Shown one piece after another: positions 8,927 through 16,794 of a stretch of 64,000 nucleotides of DNA. The stretch covers positions 496,001 through 560,000 of the forward strand of contig NZ_FOZD01000001.1 in NCBI RefSeq assembly GCF_900113185.1, given 5' to 3'. Below the pieces are notes generated by a model that ran no database searches, was not told the origin of the DNA, and worked only from the letters and a program-made list of their open reading frames with translations. Within the stretch, counting starts at the first letter, position 1. Each line of letters opens with the position of its first letter. This stretch comes from Agromyces sp. CF514. GTDB lineage: Bacteria; Actinomycetota; Actinomycetes; Actinomycetales; Microbacteriaceae. A program made the position numbers and the translations under genes.

Positions 8927-8968
8927 CGTGACTTCCATGGTGGGCGCATCGTCGGCTCCGGGCAAGCG

Positions 8969-8983
8969 CTTGACAATGTAAAG
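8969..8983. promoter_or_regulatory. TetR-type operator, site 1
   Basis: CTTGACAATGTAAAG differs at one base from the perfect palindrome CTTTACAATGTAAAG and overlaps the -35 hexamer TTGACA of the plus-strand promoter. Site 2 begins 34 bp further on. Confidence 0.75.
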
Positions 8984-8999
8984 CGGGCGCGCGTACCGT
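8970..8999 (+). promoter_or_regulatory. promoter of the split-barrel flavoprotein gene
   Basis: TTGACA (8970-8975) and TACCGT (8994-8999) are separated by 18 bp, a good housekeeping promoter that would start transcription inside operator site 2. Repressor bound at either site would block RNA polymerase. Confidence 0.7.
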
Positions 9000-9002
9000 G
9001 TG

Positions 9003-9017
9003 CTTTACATTGTAAAG
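9003..9017. promoter_or_regulatory. TetR-type operator, site 2
   Basis: CTTTACATTGTAAAG is a palindrome apart from its central base and lies just downstream of the -10 box, 17 bp before the ATG of the target gene. Confidence 0.8.
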
Positions 9018-9033
9018 CGATTGGAGCGGGAAC

Positions 9034-9528
9034 ATGGTCGACGTCACGAACGGAGAGGTCTGGAAGGCGATCTCCGCAGAGAACTTCATGGTCATCGGCA
9101 TGGTGACCGCGCGCGGCGAGTCGCGCACGGCCGGGGTCATGCACGCCGTGCACGACGAGCGCATCTGGTTCACCTCGCACGACCTCGCCTGGAAGACGAG
9201 GCACATCTCGGCCAACCGCAACGTGTCGATCACCGTGCCCGTCGCCAAGCGCGTGCCGCTCATGCCGTGGATCAAGATCCCGGCGGCGACCGTCACCTTC
9301 TCGGGCGACGCCGAGATCGTGCCCGTCGCCGAGATGCCCGAGCACGTGCGCAGCGCGCTGCTCGACGACATCGACGTCTCCGACGGTGGCGACCACGGTC
9401 ACGTCATCGGCGTCAGCGTGCGCCCGCGGGGCGACTTCGTCACGTACGGCGTCGGCGTCTCGGCGCTCGGCATGCGCGACACCGAGGCGGCCGCAGGGCG
9501 CGTGCGCGCGGCATCCGTCACCGCCTGA
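9034..9528 (+). CDS. pyridoxamine 5'-phosphate oxidase-like FMN-binding protein
   Basis: A 164-residue split-barrel protein of the PNPOx-like superfamily, which binds FMN or F420 and includes many small oxidoreductases of actinobacteria. The sequence begins VWKAISAENFMVIGMV and follows the pattern of beta strands with HDERIWFTS and the basic KTRHISANRNVSI stretch that usually contacts the cofactor phosphate. The ATG at 9034 has GGAGCGGG upstream. It is controlled in all likelihood by the divergent TetR protein through the two operators at 8969 and 9003. The tight repression suggests an inducible role in detoxifying or reducing a foreign compound, but this is inference. Confidence 0.82.
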   Translation: MVDVTNGEVWKAISAENFMVIGMVTARGESRTAGVMHAVHDERIWFTSHDLAWKTRHISANRNVSITVPVAKRVPLMPWIKIPAATVTFSGDAEIVPVAEMPEHVRSALLDDIDVSDGGDHGHVIGVSVRPRGDFVTYGVGVSALGMRDTEAAAGRVRAASVTA

Positions 9529-9548
9529 GCGTGGTGCCTGCAGGCTGG

Positions 9549-9561
9549 TACCGTTGCGCTC
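9549..9561 (+). promoter_or_regulatory. leaderless -10 box TACCGT
   Basis: TACCGT (9549-9554) lies 7 nt before the ATG at 9562, giving the membrane protein gene its own leaderless promoter separate from the TetR-controlled one. Confidence 0.55.
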
Positions 9562-10146
9562 ATGGATGGCGGGGGCACGGGATCCGAGCAGGCGAACGAC
9601 CAGGGCGATGAGCGCCAGGGTGCGGTCGGCGCCGTGGTCGGCGACGACCGCGTGCGACCCGAGCAGGTGCGCGGCGAAGCCCTGAAGGAGCGCGTCTACG
9701 CGACGTTCACCGGGCTCGCGATCGTGCTCGTGCAGCTGCAGAACGTCGACCACCTCGTCGCAGGCCGCACGGCCGCCGAGTTGGCGGTCGGCATCCTCGC
9801 GATCAGCGCCGCAGGCCTCGCCGCCGACGTCATCTCGTTCGTCTCGGTGCACAGCCGATTCCCGCGCGCCCACGAGGTGCGCGTCATGCTGCGCATCGCC
9901 GCCTCGGCGATCGCGTCGGCCGGCGTGCCGGTGCTGCTGCTGCTGCTCGCCGCGTTCGGCGTCATGGAGTTGGAGCCCGCGCTCCGCCTCGGCTCGCTGG
10001 TGTACCTCGTCACGCTCGGCGTGATCGCCTACCTGGGCGTCCGCCGGACCAACGCGCCCTGGTGGAAGCAGCTCGCGGCGCTCGCCATCCTGATGGCGGT
10101 CGGCCTCAGCGTGATCCTCATCCAGCTCGCGGCGCACGGGCACTGA
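9562..10146 (+). CDS. multi-pass membrane protein of unknown function
   Basis: A 194-residue protein. Residues 1-40 are hydrophilic and rich in Gly, Asp and Gln; about five hydrophobic stretches follow (roughly 46-60, 71-95, 110-134, 141-160 and 168-190), joined by short basic loops such as RVMLR and RRTNAPWWKQ. I do not recognise a family and see no catalytic motif. The start is supported by a TACCGT box 7 nt upstream, so it probably has its own leaderless transcript, although it is only 33 bp after the flavoprotein gene. It converges with the small lipoprotein gene at 10195. Confidence 0.75.
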   Translation: MDGGGTGSEQANDQGDERQGAVGAVVGDDRVRPEQVRGEALKERVYATFTGLAIVLVQLQNVDHLVAGRTAAELAVGILAISAAGLAADVISFVSVHSRFPRAHEVRVMLRIAASAIASAGVPVLLLLLAAFGVMELEPALRLGSLVYLVTLGVIAYLGVRRTNAPWWKQLAALAILMAVGLSVILIQLAAHGH

Positions 10147-10194
10147 TCGGGCCGTCGCCGTCGCCGTCGTCGCCGTTGCGCGCGACGTTCCGGC

Positions 10195-10614
10195 TCAGCC
10201 GACCAGGCTGATCGAGACGATCCGCGCCGGCGCACCCGACCCGCACGAGTCGACGTCCGTCGGGAGCGGCTCGACCTTCGCGAGCACCGTGTCGCCGACG
10301 GCGATCACGACGTCGACCGCGCCCGTGAGCGACCAGACGTCGCCGTCGTCGGTCGTCACGTCGATGCAGCCTTCGGATGTCGCGGACACCCGCCCGGCGA
10401 CCGTGCCGTTCGGCAGCACGTCGGTCGGGTCGGTCGGCGGAGCCGTGGGCGGCTTCAGCGTCGGCAGGTCCGTCGACGACAGCGTCGGCGAACTCGACGG
10501 CGAGTCGGCGGCTCCGGATGCCGAGGGCCCGCCCGCATTCCGGCTCGCGGGCGCGCAGCCGGCGAGCAGCCCGACGGTGACGGCCGCGAGTGCGAGGCCC
10601 AGGATCTTCTGCAT
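10195..10614 (-). CDS. small putative lipoprotein
   Basis: A 139-residue exported protein. The signal peptide ends in LLAGC (Cys20), a good lipobox. A Ser/Pro/Thr-rich linker follows (about 22-65), then a small beta-rich domain (about 66-139) with two cysteines that could pair. I do not recognise the domain. The ATG has GGAAG upstream. The gene stands alone, convergent with the membrane protein gene and separated from the protease gene by a shared terminator region. Confidence 0.75.
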   Translation of the reverse strand: MQKILGLALAAVTVGLLAGCAPASRNAGGPSASGAADSPSSSPTLSSTDLPTLKPPTAPPTDPTDVLPNGTVAGRVSATSEGCIDVTTDDGDVWSLTGAVDVVIAVGDTVLAKVEPLPTDVDSCGSGAPARIVSISLVG

Positions 10615-10693
10615 GCGTGCTTCCTTCCGAGCGTCCCTCGGCGCGATCGCCGTGGCACATTCTCCTCCGGCACTGCGTCCGCCGGAAGCGGGA

Positions 10694-10725
10694 CGGCGCC
10701 CGGGAGTCGGAACTCCCGGGCGCCG
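10694..10725 (-). terminator. strong hairpin terminator of the M6 protease gene
   Basis: A perfect 14-bp stem (arms 10694-10707 and 10712-10725) with a 4-nt loop lies 30 bp after the protease stop codon. It begins CGGCGCCCGGG and has no U-tract, as is usual in high-GC actinobacteria. Confidence 0.8.
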
Positions 10726-10754
10726 CCCGTCGTGCGTCGTGCGTCGAGCCGAGG

Positions 10755-13067
10755 TCAGAAGACCGCGACCGTCATCGACGTGCCCTGCTGGTTCAGCACC
10801 GCCATCCTGACCCCGACGGCCGGGAGCTTGACGCCGTGGTTCGGCAGCTCGGGGTACCAGTAGGTCTTCGTGTCGTCGAACAGCGGGTTGGGCAGCTGCG
10901 CCTTGATGACGCTCTGCACGCCGCCCACATGGAGCACCGTCTTGTCGGTCGGCTTCAGGCCGAACGGTGCGTCGAACACCTGCACCCGCGAACGCCAGTA
11001 GTTGCCGTTGACGTCCTTCAGCAGCTTCGGGTGCGCGTCGACGTACAGGTTGCGACCGCTGCCCGGGTGGGCGAACGTGTCGTTGTCACCATACGAGGTG
11101 TCCCAGTACGAGATGAGCAGACCCTGCTGGTAGGCGTAGTGGTCGACCTTGTCGACGTACGTCGGGTTGTACCCGAAGAAGTACGGACCCGTCTGCAGGT
11201 ACTTGTCGTACGACACGTAGGAGCGGTTCGCAGCGATGTAGTAGTTGTCGAACAGGTTCGTCGTCTGCGCGCCGACCGCCGTGAAGCCGTCGACCGTCCA
11301 GCCGTTGTCGCCCGACTCGGCACCGTCCTCGAACACGCCGGCGATCGCGATGTCGTCGACGAAGAGGCCCGGGATCAGGTCGCCGCCGTTGCCGGCGACA
11401 CCGCCGTCGGTCAGGTACCGGATGCGGAGGCCGACCGTCTGGCCCGCATAGGCGCCCAGGTCGTAGGAGGCCTGCACCCAGTCGGCCTGCGACCCGTCGG
11501 TTCCGTTGGTGGCGGGATCGAACGGCAGGCTGCCGGTGATCGGCAGGTACCCCGAGCCCGTGTCGACCTCGACGAACGCGTAGTCGTACCCGGCCTCGAT
11601 GTCGTACCTGGTCTTGAAGGTCAGCTGCGCGCCGGCGGGCACGGTCACCTGACGGCTCAGCGAGACGTCGAGGTCGTCGCCCGTGCCGCTGTACCACTGC
11701 TTCGCGCCCGAGGCGGGTGCGCCGAGTTCGGAGACGACCTCCTTCTTCGGCAGCGGCACGACGATGGCCTGCGCCTTCTTCGAGTTGTACTCGGCGGGGC
11801 CGAGGTTCACGATCTTCTTCTTGCCCGGCTCCACGAGCGTGTAGTCGAGCCATCCGAGCTGCAGCTTGTTCCACGCGCCGAGGTCGCCGCCGCGCTCGCC
11901 GATGCCCTGGTCGGACTTGGCGCCGAGCCGGCTCTGCGCCATGAGGGTCCAGTGCTCGTTGTTGTTGTCACCGCCGGAGAGCACGTTGTAGTCGTCGGGC
12001 AGGCCGAGGTCGTGTCCGTACTCGTGGTAGAACACGCTGCGACCGCCGTTCTCGGGCTGCATCGTGTAGTCGCCGATCCACATGCCCGAGTCGCCGATCT
12101 GGGTGCCGGTGATCGAGTTGCCGGTGCCGGGCACGTACGCGAGGTTGGCGTACCAGCGGTGGCTCCAGATGGCGTCCGAACCGTAGATCGGGTCGCCATC
12201 GGCCTCGTCGCCGCCCGCGTGCACGATCTGGAAGTGGTCGATGAAGCCGTCGGGCTCGTTGAAGTTGCCGTCCCCGTCGAGGTCGTAGCGGTCCCAGACG
12301 TCGAACGTGGCCAGCTCGGCCTTCACTTCGGCGGGCGTGCGGCCCTTCGCGATCTGGTCGGCGTACCAGACGTTCGCCGCATCGCGCACGAGCGCCTTGG
12401 CGTTGTTGCAGACGTTCGATCCGCAGTAGTTCGCGCCGTAACGTCCTTCGGTGTAGTTCACCTTTACCCAGTCGGTGACCTCGCCGCCGATGCTGTAGCG
12501 GCCGGAGGACTGGCTCTCGTAGTAGGTGCGCAGCGATTCGTCGTTGCCGAAGTAGAGGTCCTGGAAGTAGCTCTGCGAGTAGTCCGAACGCCAGACCGTG
12601 CTGTTGTCGACCGTGCGGTCGGGAGCGGGGATCTGGTTGTGCAGCGGACCCGTGGTGCGCTGCGCGTTGGCTGCGGGCGGGTACGGCGACGCGTCGTCGC
12701 CGAACTCGACGAGGATCGCGAAGACGCGGTCCGTCGTCTCGCGCGCAAGCTCGACGTACTGGTCCTTCGCCTTGCCCGGCTTGCCGTAGCGGCTGCTGCT
12801 GCCCGCCGCGGGGCCGGAGGTGTCGGTGCCGACCTTGACGACGGTGCTGTCACCGCGCTGCTCGGTCGTGAGCTCTCCGTTGAGCACGCCCGTGATCGCC
12901 GACTCGCGGAGCGCGGTGCGCTTCTCCTCGAGCGGGTTGGGCAGGTTGTCGCTTGGAACGACCGCCGAGGGTTCGTCGGCGGGTGGGGCTGCGAACGCGG
13001 CCGGAGCCCCGATCATGCTCGCAGTGAGGAGCGCCGCGGTCGCGGCCCCCAACAGCATCTTGCGCAC
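10755..13067 (-). CDS. secreted M6 family metalloprotease (immune inhibitor A type)
   Basis: A 770-residue secreted zinc protease. The Sec signal peptide is residues 1 to about 26 (APAAFA cleavage). A propeptide precedes the M6 catalytic domain, whose zinc site is HEYGHDLGLPDD: His348, Glu349, His352, with Asp358 in the HExxHxxGxxD pattern. An acidic loop DLDGDGNFNEPDG at about 262-274 looks like a calcium site. The region from about 420 on contains a beta-sandwich resembling the MAM-like domain of InhA proteases. The start is GTG, preceded by GGAGGT with 4-nt spacing. Such enzymes degrade extracellular proteins; Bacillus InhA cleaves antimicrobial peptides and matrix proteins. It is monocistronic, with its own terminator. 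Confidence 0.9.
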   Translation of the reverse strand: MRKMLLGAATAALLTASMIGAPAAFAAPPADEPSAVVPSDNLPNPLEEKRTALRESAITGVLNGELTTEQRGDSTVVKVGTDTSGPAAGSSSRYGKPGKAKDQYVELARETTDRVFAILVEFGDDASPYPPAANAQRTTGPLHNQIPAPDRTVDNSTVWRSDYSQSYFQDLYFGNDESLRTYYESQSSGRYSIGGEVTDWVKVNYTEGRYGANYCGSNVCNNAKALVRDAANVWYADQIAKGRTPAEVKAELATFDVWDRYDLDGDGNFNEPDGFIDHFQIVHAGGDEADGDPIYGSDAIWSHRWYANLAYVPGTGNSITGTQIGDSGMWIGDYTMQPENGGRSVFYHEYGHDLGLPDDYNVLSGGDNNNEHWTLMAQSRLGAKSDQGIGERGGDLGAWNKLQLGWLDYTLVEPGKKKIVNLGPAEYNSKKAQAIVVPLPKKEVVSELGAPASGAKQWYSGTGDDLDVSLSRQVTVPAGAQLTFKTRYDIEAGYDYAFVEVDTGSGYLPITGSLPFDPATNGTDGSQADWVQASYDLGAYAGQTVGLRIRYLTDGGVAGNGGDLIPGLFVDDIAIAGVFEDGAESGDNGWTVDGFTAVGAQTTNLFDNYYIAANRSYVSYDKYLQTGPYFFGYNPTYVDKVDHYAYQQGLLISYWDTSYGDNDTFAHPGSGRNLYVDAHPKLLKDVNGNYWRSRVQVFDAPFGLKPTDKTVLHVGGVQSVIKAQLPNPLFDDTKTYWYPELPNHGVKLPAVGVRMAVLNQQGTSMTVAVF

Positions 13068-13184
13068 GTATACCTCCAGGAGGAGTGCCGGAGCCGCTGA
13101 GGGCGGCGGCGGTGCAGCATTTGAGGCAGCTCACGAGCCCGTCACTGGTGGTGGCGCCTCAGCCTCTTGTGGGGTGATGCAACA

Positions 13185-13198
13185 CGCCGGATCCGGCG
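13185..13198. repeat. 14-bp perfect palindrome
   Basis: CGCCGGATCCGGCG lies in the 234-bp gap between the protease and rhamnulokinase genes. It could be an operator or the base of a terminator for neither side; no role can be assigned. Confidence 0.4.
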
Positions 13199-13207
13199 AT
13201 GCCCATG

Positions 13208-13242
13208 AGTCTATGAATCACCTGCGAGACAAGACAGTCTTG
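13208..13242 (-). promoter_or_regulatory. putative promoter and operator of the M6 protease gene
   Basis: On the minus strand a TAGACT -10 box (13208-13213) is preceded by the odd-centred palindrome CAAGACAGTCTTG (13230-13242), which covers the -35 region. The palindrome is a plausible repressor or activator site. The leader to the GTG start would be about 140 nt. Confidence 0.4.
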
Positions 13243-13301
13243 AACTCCGAGCCGGGTCGGAGGATGATTCCGCCCCTCAGCGCGCGCCGGGTCCGTGTGC
13301 C

Positions 13302-14759
13302 TCACCGAGTGCGGGGCTCGTACCGCCGCGGGGCGAACGCCCTCGCGACGAGCGCCCGCATCGATTCCAGGTCGCCCCCGACGAAGCCCTGCGCCCGCGC
13401 CTGCACCAGCACGTTGCCGATCGCGGTGGCCTCGACGGGGCCGGCGAGCACCGGCAGCCCCGAGCGGTCGGCGGTGCGCCGGCAGAGCAGTTCGTTCAGC
13501 GCGCCGCCGCCGACGACGTGGATCGTGTCGACGTCGACGCCCGAGAGCACCGACGCCTGCCGCACCGCGCCCGCGAAGGCCTCGGCCAGCGATTCGATGA
13601 TCGACCGGGCGAACTCGGCGCGGCTCTGCGGTGCGGGCACGCCGTGCTCGGCGCACCATTCCGCGATGCGGCTGGGCAGGTCGCCTGGCGGGCTGAAGCG
13701 CGCGTCGTTCACGTCGAAGACGGCGACCGGCACGGTGACGGATGCCGCGGCGGCGAGCAGCTCGGCGAGGTCGATGTCCGTGCCGTCCCGCTCCCACCAC
13801 CGCACCGACTCCGAGAGCAGCCAGAGGCCCATGACGTTGTGCAGGAACCGCACCCGCCCGTCGACCCCGGCCTCGTTCGTGAAGTTCGCCTCGCGCGCGG
13901 CATCCGTCGTCACGGGATGCTCGAGCTCGACGCCCACGAGCCCCCACGTGCCGCACGAGATGTACGCCGCCGACTGGGCGCGCATGGGCACGGCGGCGAC
14001 CGCCGAGGCGGTGTCGTGCGAACCGACCGCAACGACCTCGACGCCCGCGGGCGCGCCCAGCTGCTCGGCGACCGAGGGACGCAGCTCCCCGAGCGAGTCC
14101 CCGGGGGCCACGATCGGGGCGAAGACCGAAGCCGGCAGGCCGAGCTGCTCGATGAGCTCGTCGTCCCATTCCCCGGTGCGCACGCCGACGAGCCCGGTCG
14201 TCGAGGCGTTGGTCCGCTCGGCGACGCGGCGTCCCGTGAGCTGGTACGCGATGAGGTCGGGCACGAGCAGCAGCGAGTCGGCGAGCCCGAGCCAGCCGCC
14301 GACGACGCCGTCGTCTGCCGCGGACTGCTCGGCGGCCAACTGGTACAGGGTGTTGAACGGGAGGAACTGCAGGCCGTTGCGACGGTAGAGCTCGGCGAAC
14401 GGCACGACCGCGTGCACGCCGTCGACCGCGGCGGCGTTGCGGTCGTCGCGGTAGTGGAACGGCTCGCCGAGCAGGCGCTCTCCGCGCAGCAGCCCGTAGT
14501 CGACGGCCCACGAGTCGATGCCGATCGAGCTGACCGCGCGGTCGCGCCGGAACGCCTCGGCGAGGCCCGCCGTGAGGTCGCGGTAGAGGCCGGTGACGTC
14601 CCAGTGCAGTCCGGAGGCGAGCCGCACCGGCCCGTTCGGGAACCGGGCGACGTGGTCGAGCTCGAGCGTGCCGGCGCGGCCGTCGACCCGTCCGAGGATC
14701 ACGCGCCCGCTCGTCGCACCGAGGTCGACGGCCGCGACGGTTCCCGAACCGGTGCTCAT
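13302..14759 (-). CDS. rhaB: rhamnulokinase
   Basis: A 485-residue FGGY-family sugar kinase that phosphorylates L-rhamnulose to L-rhamnulose 1-phosphate. The phosphate-1 motif is AAVDLGATSGRVILG at about 9-23, the rhamnulokinase landmark IDSWAVDYGLL follows at about 79-89, and the C-terminal adenosine loop is HVVGGGALNELLCRRTAD with GPVEATAIGN. Length is typical (about 480-490). The frame runs on far upstream, but the ATG at 14759 overlaps the stop of the aldolase-dehydrogenase gene by 4 bp (ATGA), which fixes the start and shows translational coupling. It is the last gene of the four-gene catabolic unit rhaM-rhaI-rhaEW-rhaB. Confidence 0.95.
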   Translation of the reverse strand: MSTGSGTVAAVDLGATSGRVILGRVDGRAGTLELDHVARFPNGPVRLASGLHWDVTGLYRDLTAGLAEAFRRDRAVSSIGIDSWAVDYGLLRGERLLGEPFHYRDDRNAAAVDGVHAVVPFAELYRRNGLQFLPFNTLYQLAAEQSAADDGVVGGWLGLADSLLLVPDLIAYQLTGRRVAERTNASTTGLVGVRTGEWDDELIEQLGLPASVFAPIVAPGDSLGELRPSVAEQLGAPAGVEVVAVGSHDTASAVAAVPMRAQSAAYISCGTWGLVGVELEHPVTTDAAREANFTNEAGVDGRVRFLHNVMGLWLLSESVRWWERDGTDIDLAELLAAAASVTVPVAVFDVNDARFSPPGDLPSRIAEWCAEHGVPAPQSRAEFARSIIESLAEAFAGAVRQASVLSGVDVDTIHVVGGGALNELLCRRTADRSGLPVLAGPVEATAIGNVLVQARAQGFVGGDLESMRALVARAFAPRRYEPRTR

Positions 14760-16792
14760 CGCAGGAAGGCCGCCGCGACGCCCGCGTCGACGGGGATGTG
14801 CAGGCCCGTGGTGTGGCTGAGCTCGGGTCCGGTGAGCACGATGACGGCGTTCGCGACGTGCTCGGGCAGCACCTCGCGCTTGAGGATCGTGCGCTGCGCG
14901 TAGAACTTGCCGAGGTCCTCCTCCTCGATGCCGTAGGTCTTGGCGCGGTTCGCACCCCATCCCGAAGCGAAGATGCCCGAGCCGCGCACGACGCCGTCGG
15001 GGTTGATGCCGTTGACCTTGATGCCGTACTCGCCGAGCTCGACCGCGAGCAGGCGCACCTGGTGGGCCTGATCGGCCTTCGTCGCCGAGTAGGCGATGTT
15101 GTTGGGGCCCGCGAAGACCGAGTTCTTCGAGGAGATGTAGATGATGTCGCCGCCCAGGCCCTGGTCGATGAGCACGCGCGCGGCGGCCTTCGACACGAGG
15201 AACGAGCCCTTGGCCATGACGTCGTGCTGCAGGTCCCAGTCGGCCTCGGTGGTCTCGAGCAGCGGCTTCGAGAGGCTGAGCCCGGCGTTGTTCACGACCA
15301 GGTCGAGGCCGCCGAAGGCGAGCACGGCGTCGTCGATCGCGCGCTGGATCGCGGCACCGTCGGTGACGTTCGCCTGCACGCCGATCGCGACATCCGTGCC
15401 GCCGAGTTCTGCAGCGGCCGCCTGGGCCTTGTCGAGGTCGAGATCGGCGATGACGACGCACGCGCCCTCGGCAGCCAGCCGGGTCGCGATGGCCTTGCCG
15501 ATGCCGGAGGCCGCGCCGGTCACGAGCGCGATGCGGCCCGCGTGCGGCTTGGGCTTCGGCATGCGCTGCAGCTTGGCCTCCTCGAGCGCCCAGTACTCGA
15601 TCGCGAACTTCTCGGCGTCGCTGATGGGGGAGTAGGTCGAGAGCGCCTCGGCGCCGCGCATGACGTTGATCGCGTTGACGTAGAACTCGCCGGCGACGCG
15701 CGCGGTCTGCTTGTTCGCGCCGTAGCTGAACATGCCGACGCCCGGCACGAGCACGATGAGCGGGTCGGCGCCGCGGATCGCGGGGCTCTCGGGCGTCGCG
15801 TGCGCGTCGTAGTAGGCGCGGTAGTCGGCGCGGTAGGCCTCGTGCAGCTCGGCCAGGCGGGCCACGGACTCCTCGATCGACGCCGAGGCGGGCAGGTCGA
15901 GCAGCATGGGCTTGACCTTGGTGCGCAGGAAGTGGTCGGGGCAGCTCGTACCGAGGGCTGCGAGCTCGCCCGACTTCGCGCGGGAGAGGAAGTCGAGCAC
16001 CTCGGGAGCGTCGGTGAAGTGACCGACCATGGGCCGGTCGTGCGAGGCGATCCCGCGGATCGTCGCGGCGAGGGCCGCCGCCTTCGCCCGGCGCTCGCCG
16101 GGCTCGAGCGGCTCGAAGCCGTCGACCACGGGTCCGAACGGCTCGGCCGCTCCGTGCTCGGCGATGTACGCGGCGGCCGTGTCGATGATGCGCAGCGAGT
16201 TCGCCTCGGCCTCGTCCGAGGTGTCGCCCCACGCGGTGATGCCGTGCCCGCCGAGGATGCAGCCGATGGCCTGCGGGTTCGCGGCCTTGATCGCGGCGAT
16301 GTCGAGCCCCAGCTGGAATCCGGGGCGGCGCCACGGCACCCACACCACCGTGTCGCAGAAGATCTTGCGGGTCAGCTCCTCGCCGTCGGCCGCGGTCGCG
16401 ATCGCGATGCCGGAGTCGGGGTGCAGGTGGTCGACGTGCGCCGCGTCGACGAGGCCGTGCATGGCCGTGTCGATCGAGGGCGCCGCACCGCCCTTGCCGT
16501 GCAGGGTGTAGTCGAACGCGGCGACCATCTCGTCTTCGCGCTCGAGGCCCGGGTACACGTCGACGAGCGCGCGCAGCCGGTCGAGCCGCAGCACCGCGAG
16601 TCCCGGCTCGGTGAGCGTGCCGAGGTCGCCGCCCGAGCCCTTGACCCACATGAGCTCGACGGGCTCGCCCGTGACCGGGTCGGTCTCGGTGCCCTTGGCC
16701 GACGTGTTGCCGCCGGCGTAGTTCGTGTTCTTGGGGTCGGCGCCGAGGCGGTTCGACCGCGCGATGAGGTCGGCTGCGGTGGGGTTCGTCAT
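14756..16792 (-). CDS. rhaEW: bifunctional rhamnulose-1-phosphate aldolase / short-chain dehydrogenase
   Basis: A 678-residue fusion. Residues 1 to about 400 are a class II aldolase/adducin domain (NYAGGNTSAKG near the N-terminus; zinc ligands in DHLHPDSG and GGHGITAWG) that splits L-rhamnulose 1-phosphate into dihydroxyacetone phosphate and L-lactaldehyde. Residues about 425-678 are a classical SDR: ALVTGAASGIGKAIA for NAD binding, NNAG, and the Ser-Tyr-Lys active site with YSATK. In Chloroflexus and Bacillus such fusions oxidise the lactaldehyde product, so cleavage and removal of the aldehyde are coupled. The ATG lies 2 bp after the rhaI stop and the gene overlaps rhaB by 4 bp. Confidence 0.94.
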   Translation of the reverse strand: MTNPTAADLIARSNRLGADPKNTNYAGGNTSAKGTETDPVTGEPVELMWVKGSGGDLGTLTEPGLAVLRLDRLRALVDVYPGLEREDEMVAAFDYTLHGKGGAAPSIDTAMHGLVDAAHVDHLHPDSGIAIATAADGEELTRKIFCDTVVWVPWRRPGFQLGLDIAAIKAANPQAIGCILGGHGITAWGDTSDEAEANSLRIIDTAAAYIAEHGAAEPFGPVVDGFEPLEPGERRAKAAALAATIRGIASHDRPMVGHFTDAPEVLDFLSRAKSGELAALGTSCPDHFLRTKVKPMLLDLPASASIEESVARLAELHEAYRADYRAYYDAHATPESPAIRGADPLIVLVPGVGMFSYGANKQTARVAGEFYVNAINVMRGAEALSTYSPISDAEKFAIEYWALEEAKLQRMPKPKPHAGRIALVTGAASGIGKAIATRLAAEGACVVIADLDLDKAQAAAAELGGTDVAIGVQANVTDGAAIQRAIDDAVLAFGGLDLVVNNAGLSLSKPLLETTEADWDLQHDVMAKGSFLVSKAAARVLIDQGLGGDIIYISSKNSVFAGPNNIAYSATKADQAHQVRLLAVELGEYGIKVNGINPDGVVRGSGIFASGWGANRAKTYGIEEEDLGKFYAQRTILKREVLPEHVANAVIVLTGPELSHTTGLHIPVDAGVAAAFLR

Positions 16793-16794
16793 GA

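Noticed and set aside
10147-10194. GCCGTC-rich short repeat between two convergent genes
   Set aside because: The repeats are short and imperfect, and such strings are common by composition; no stable hairpin is formed.
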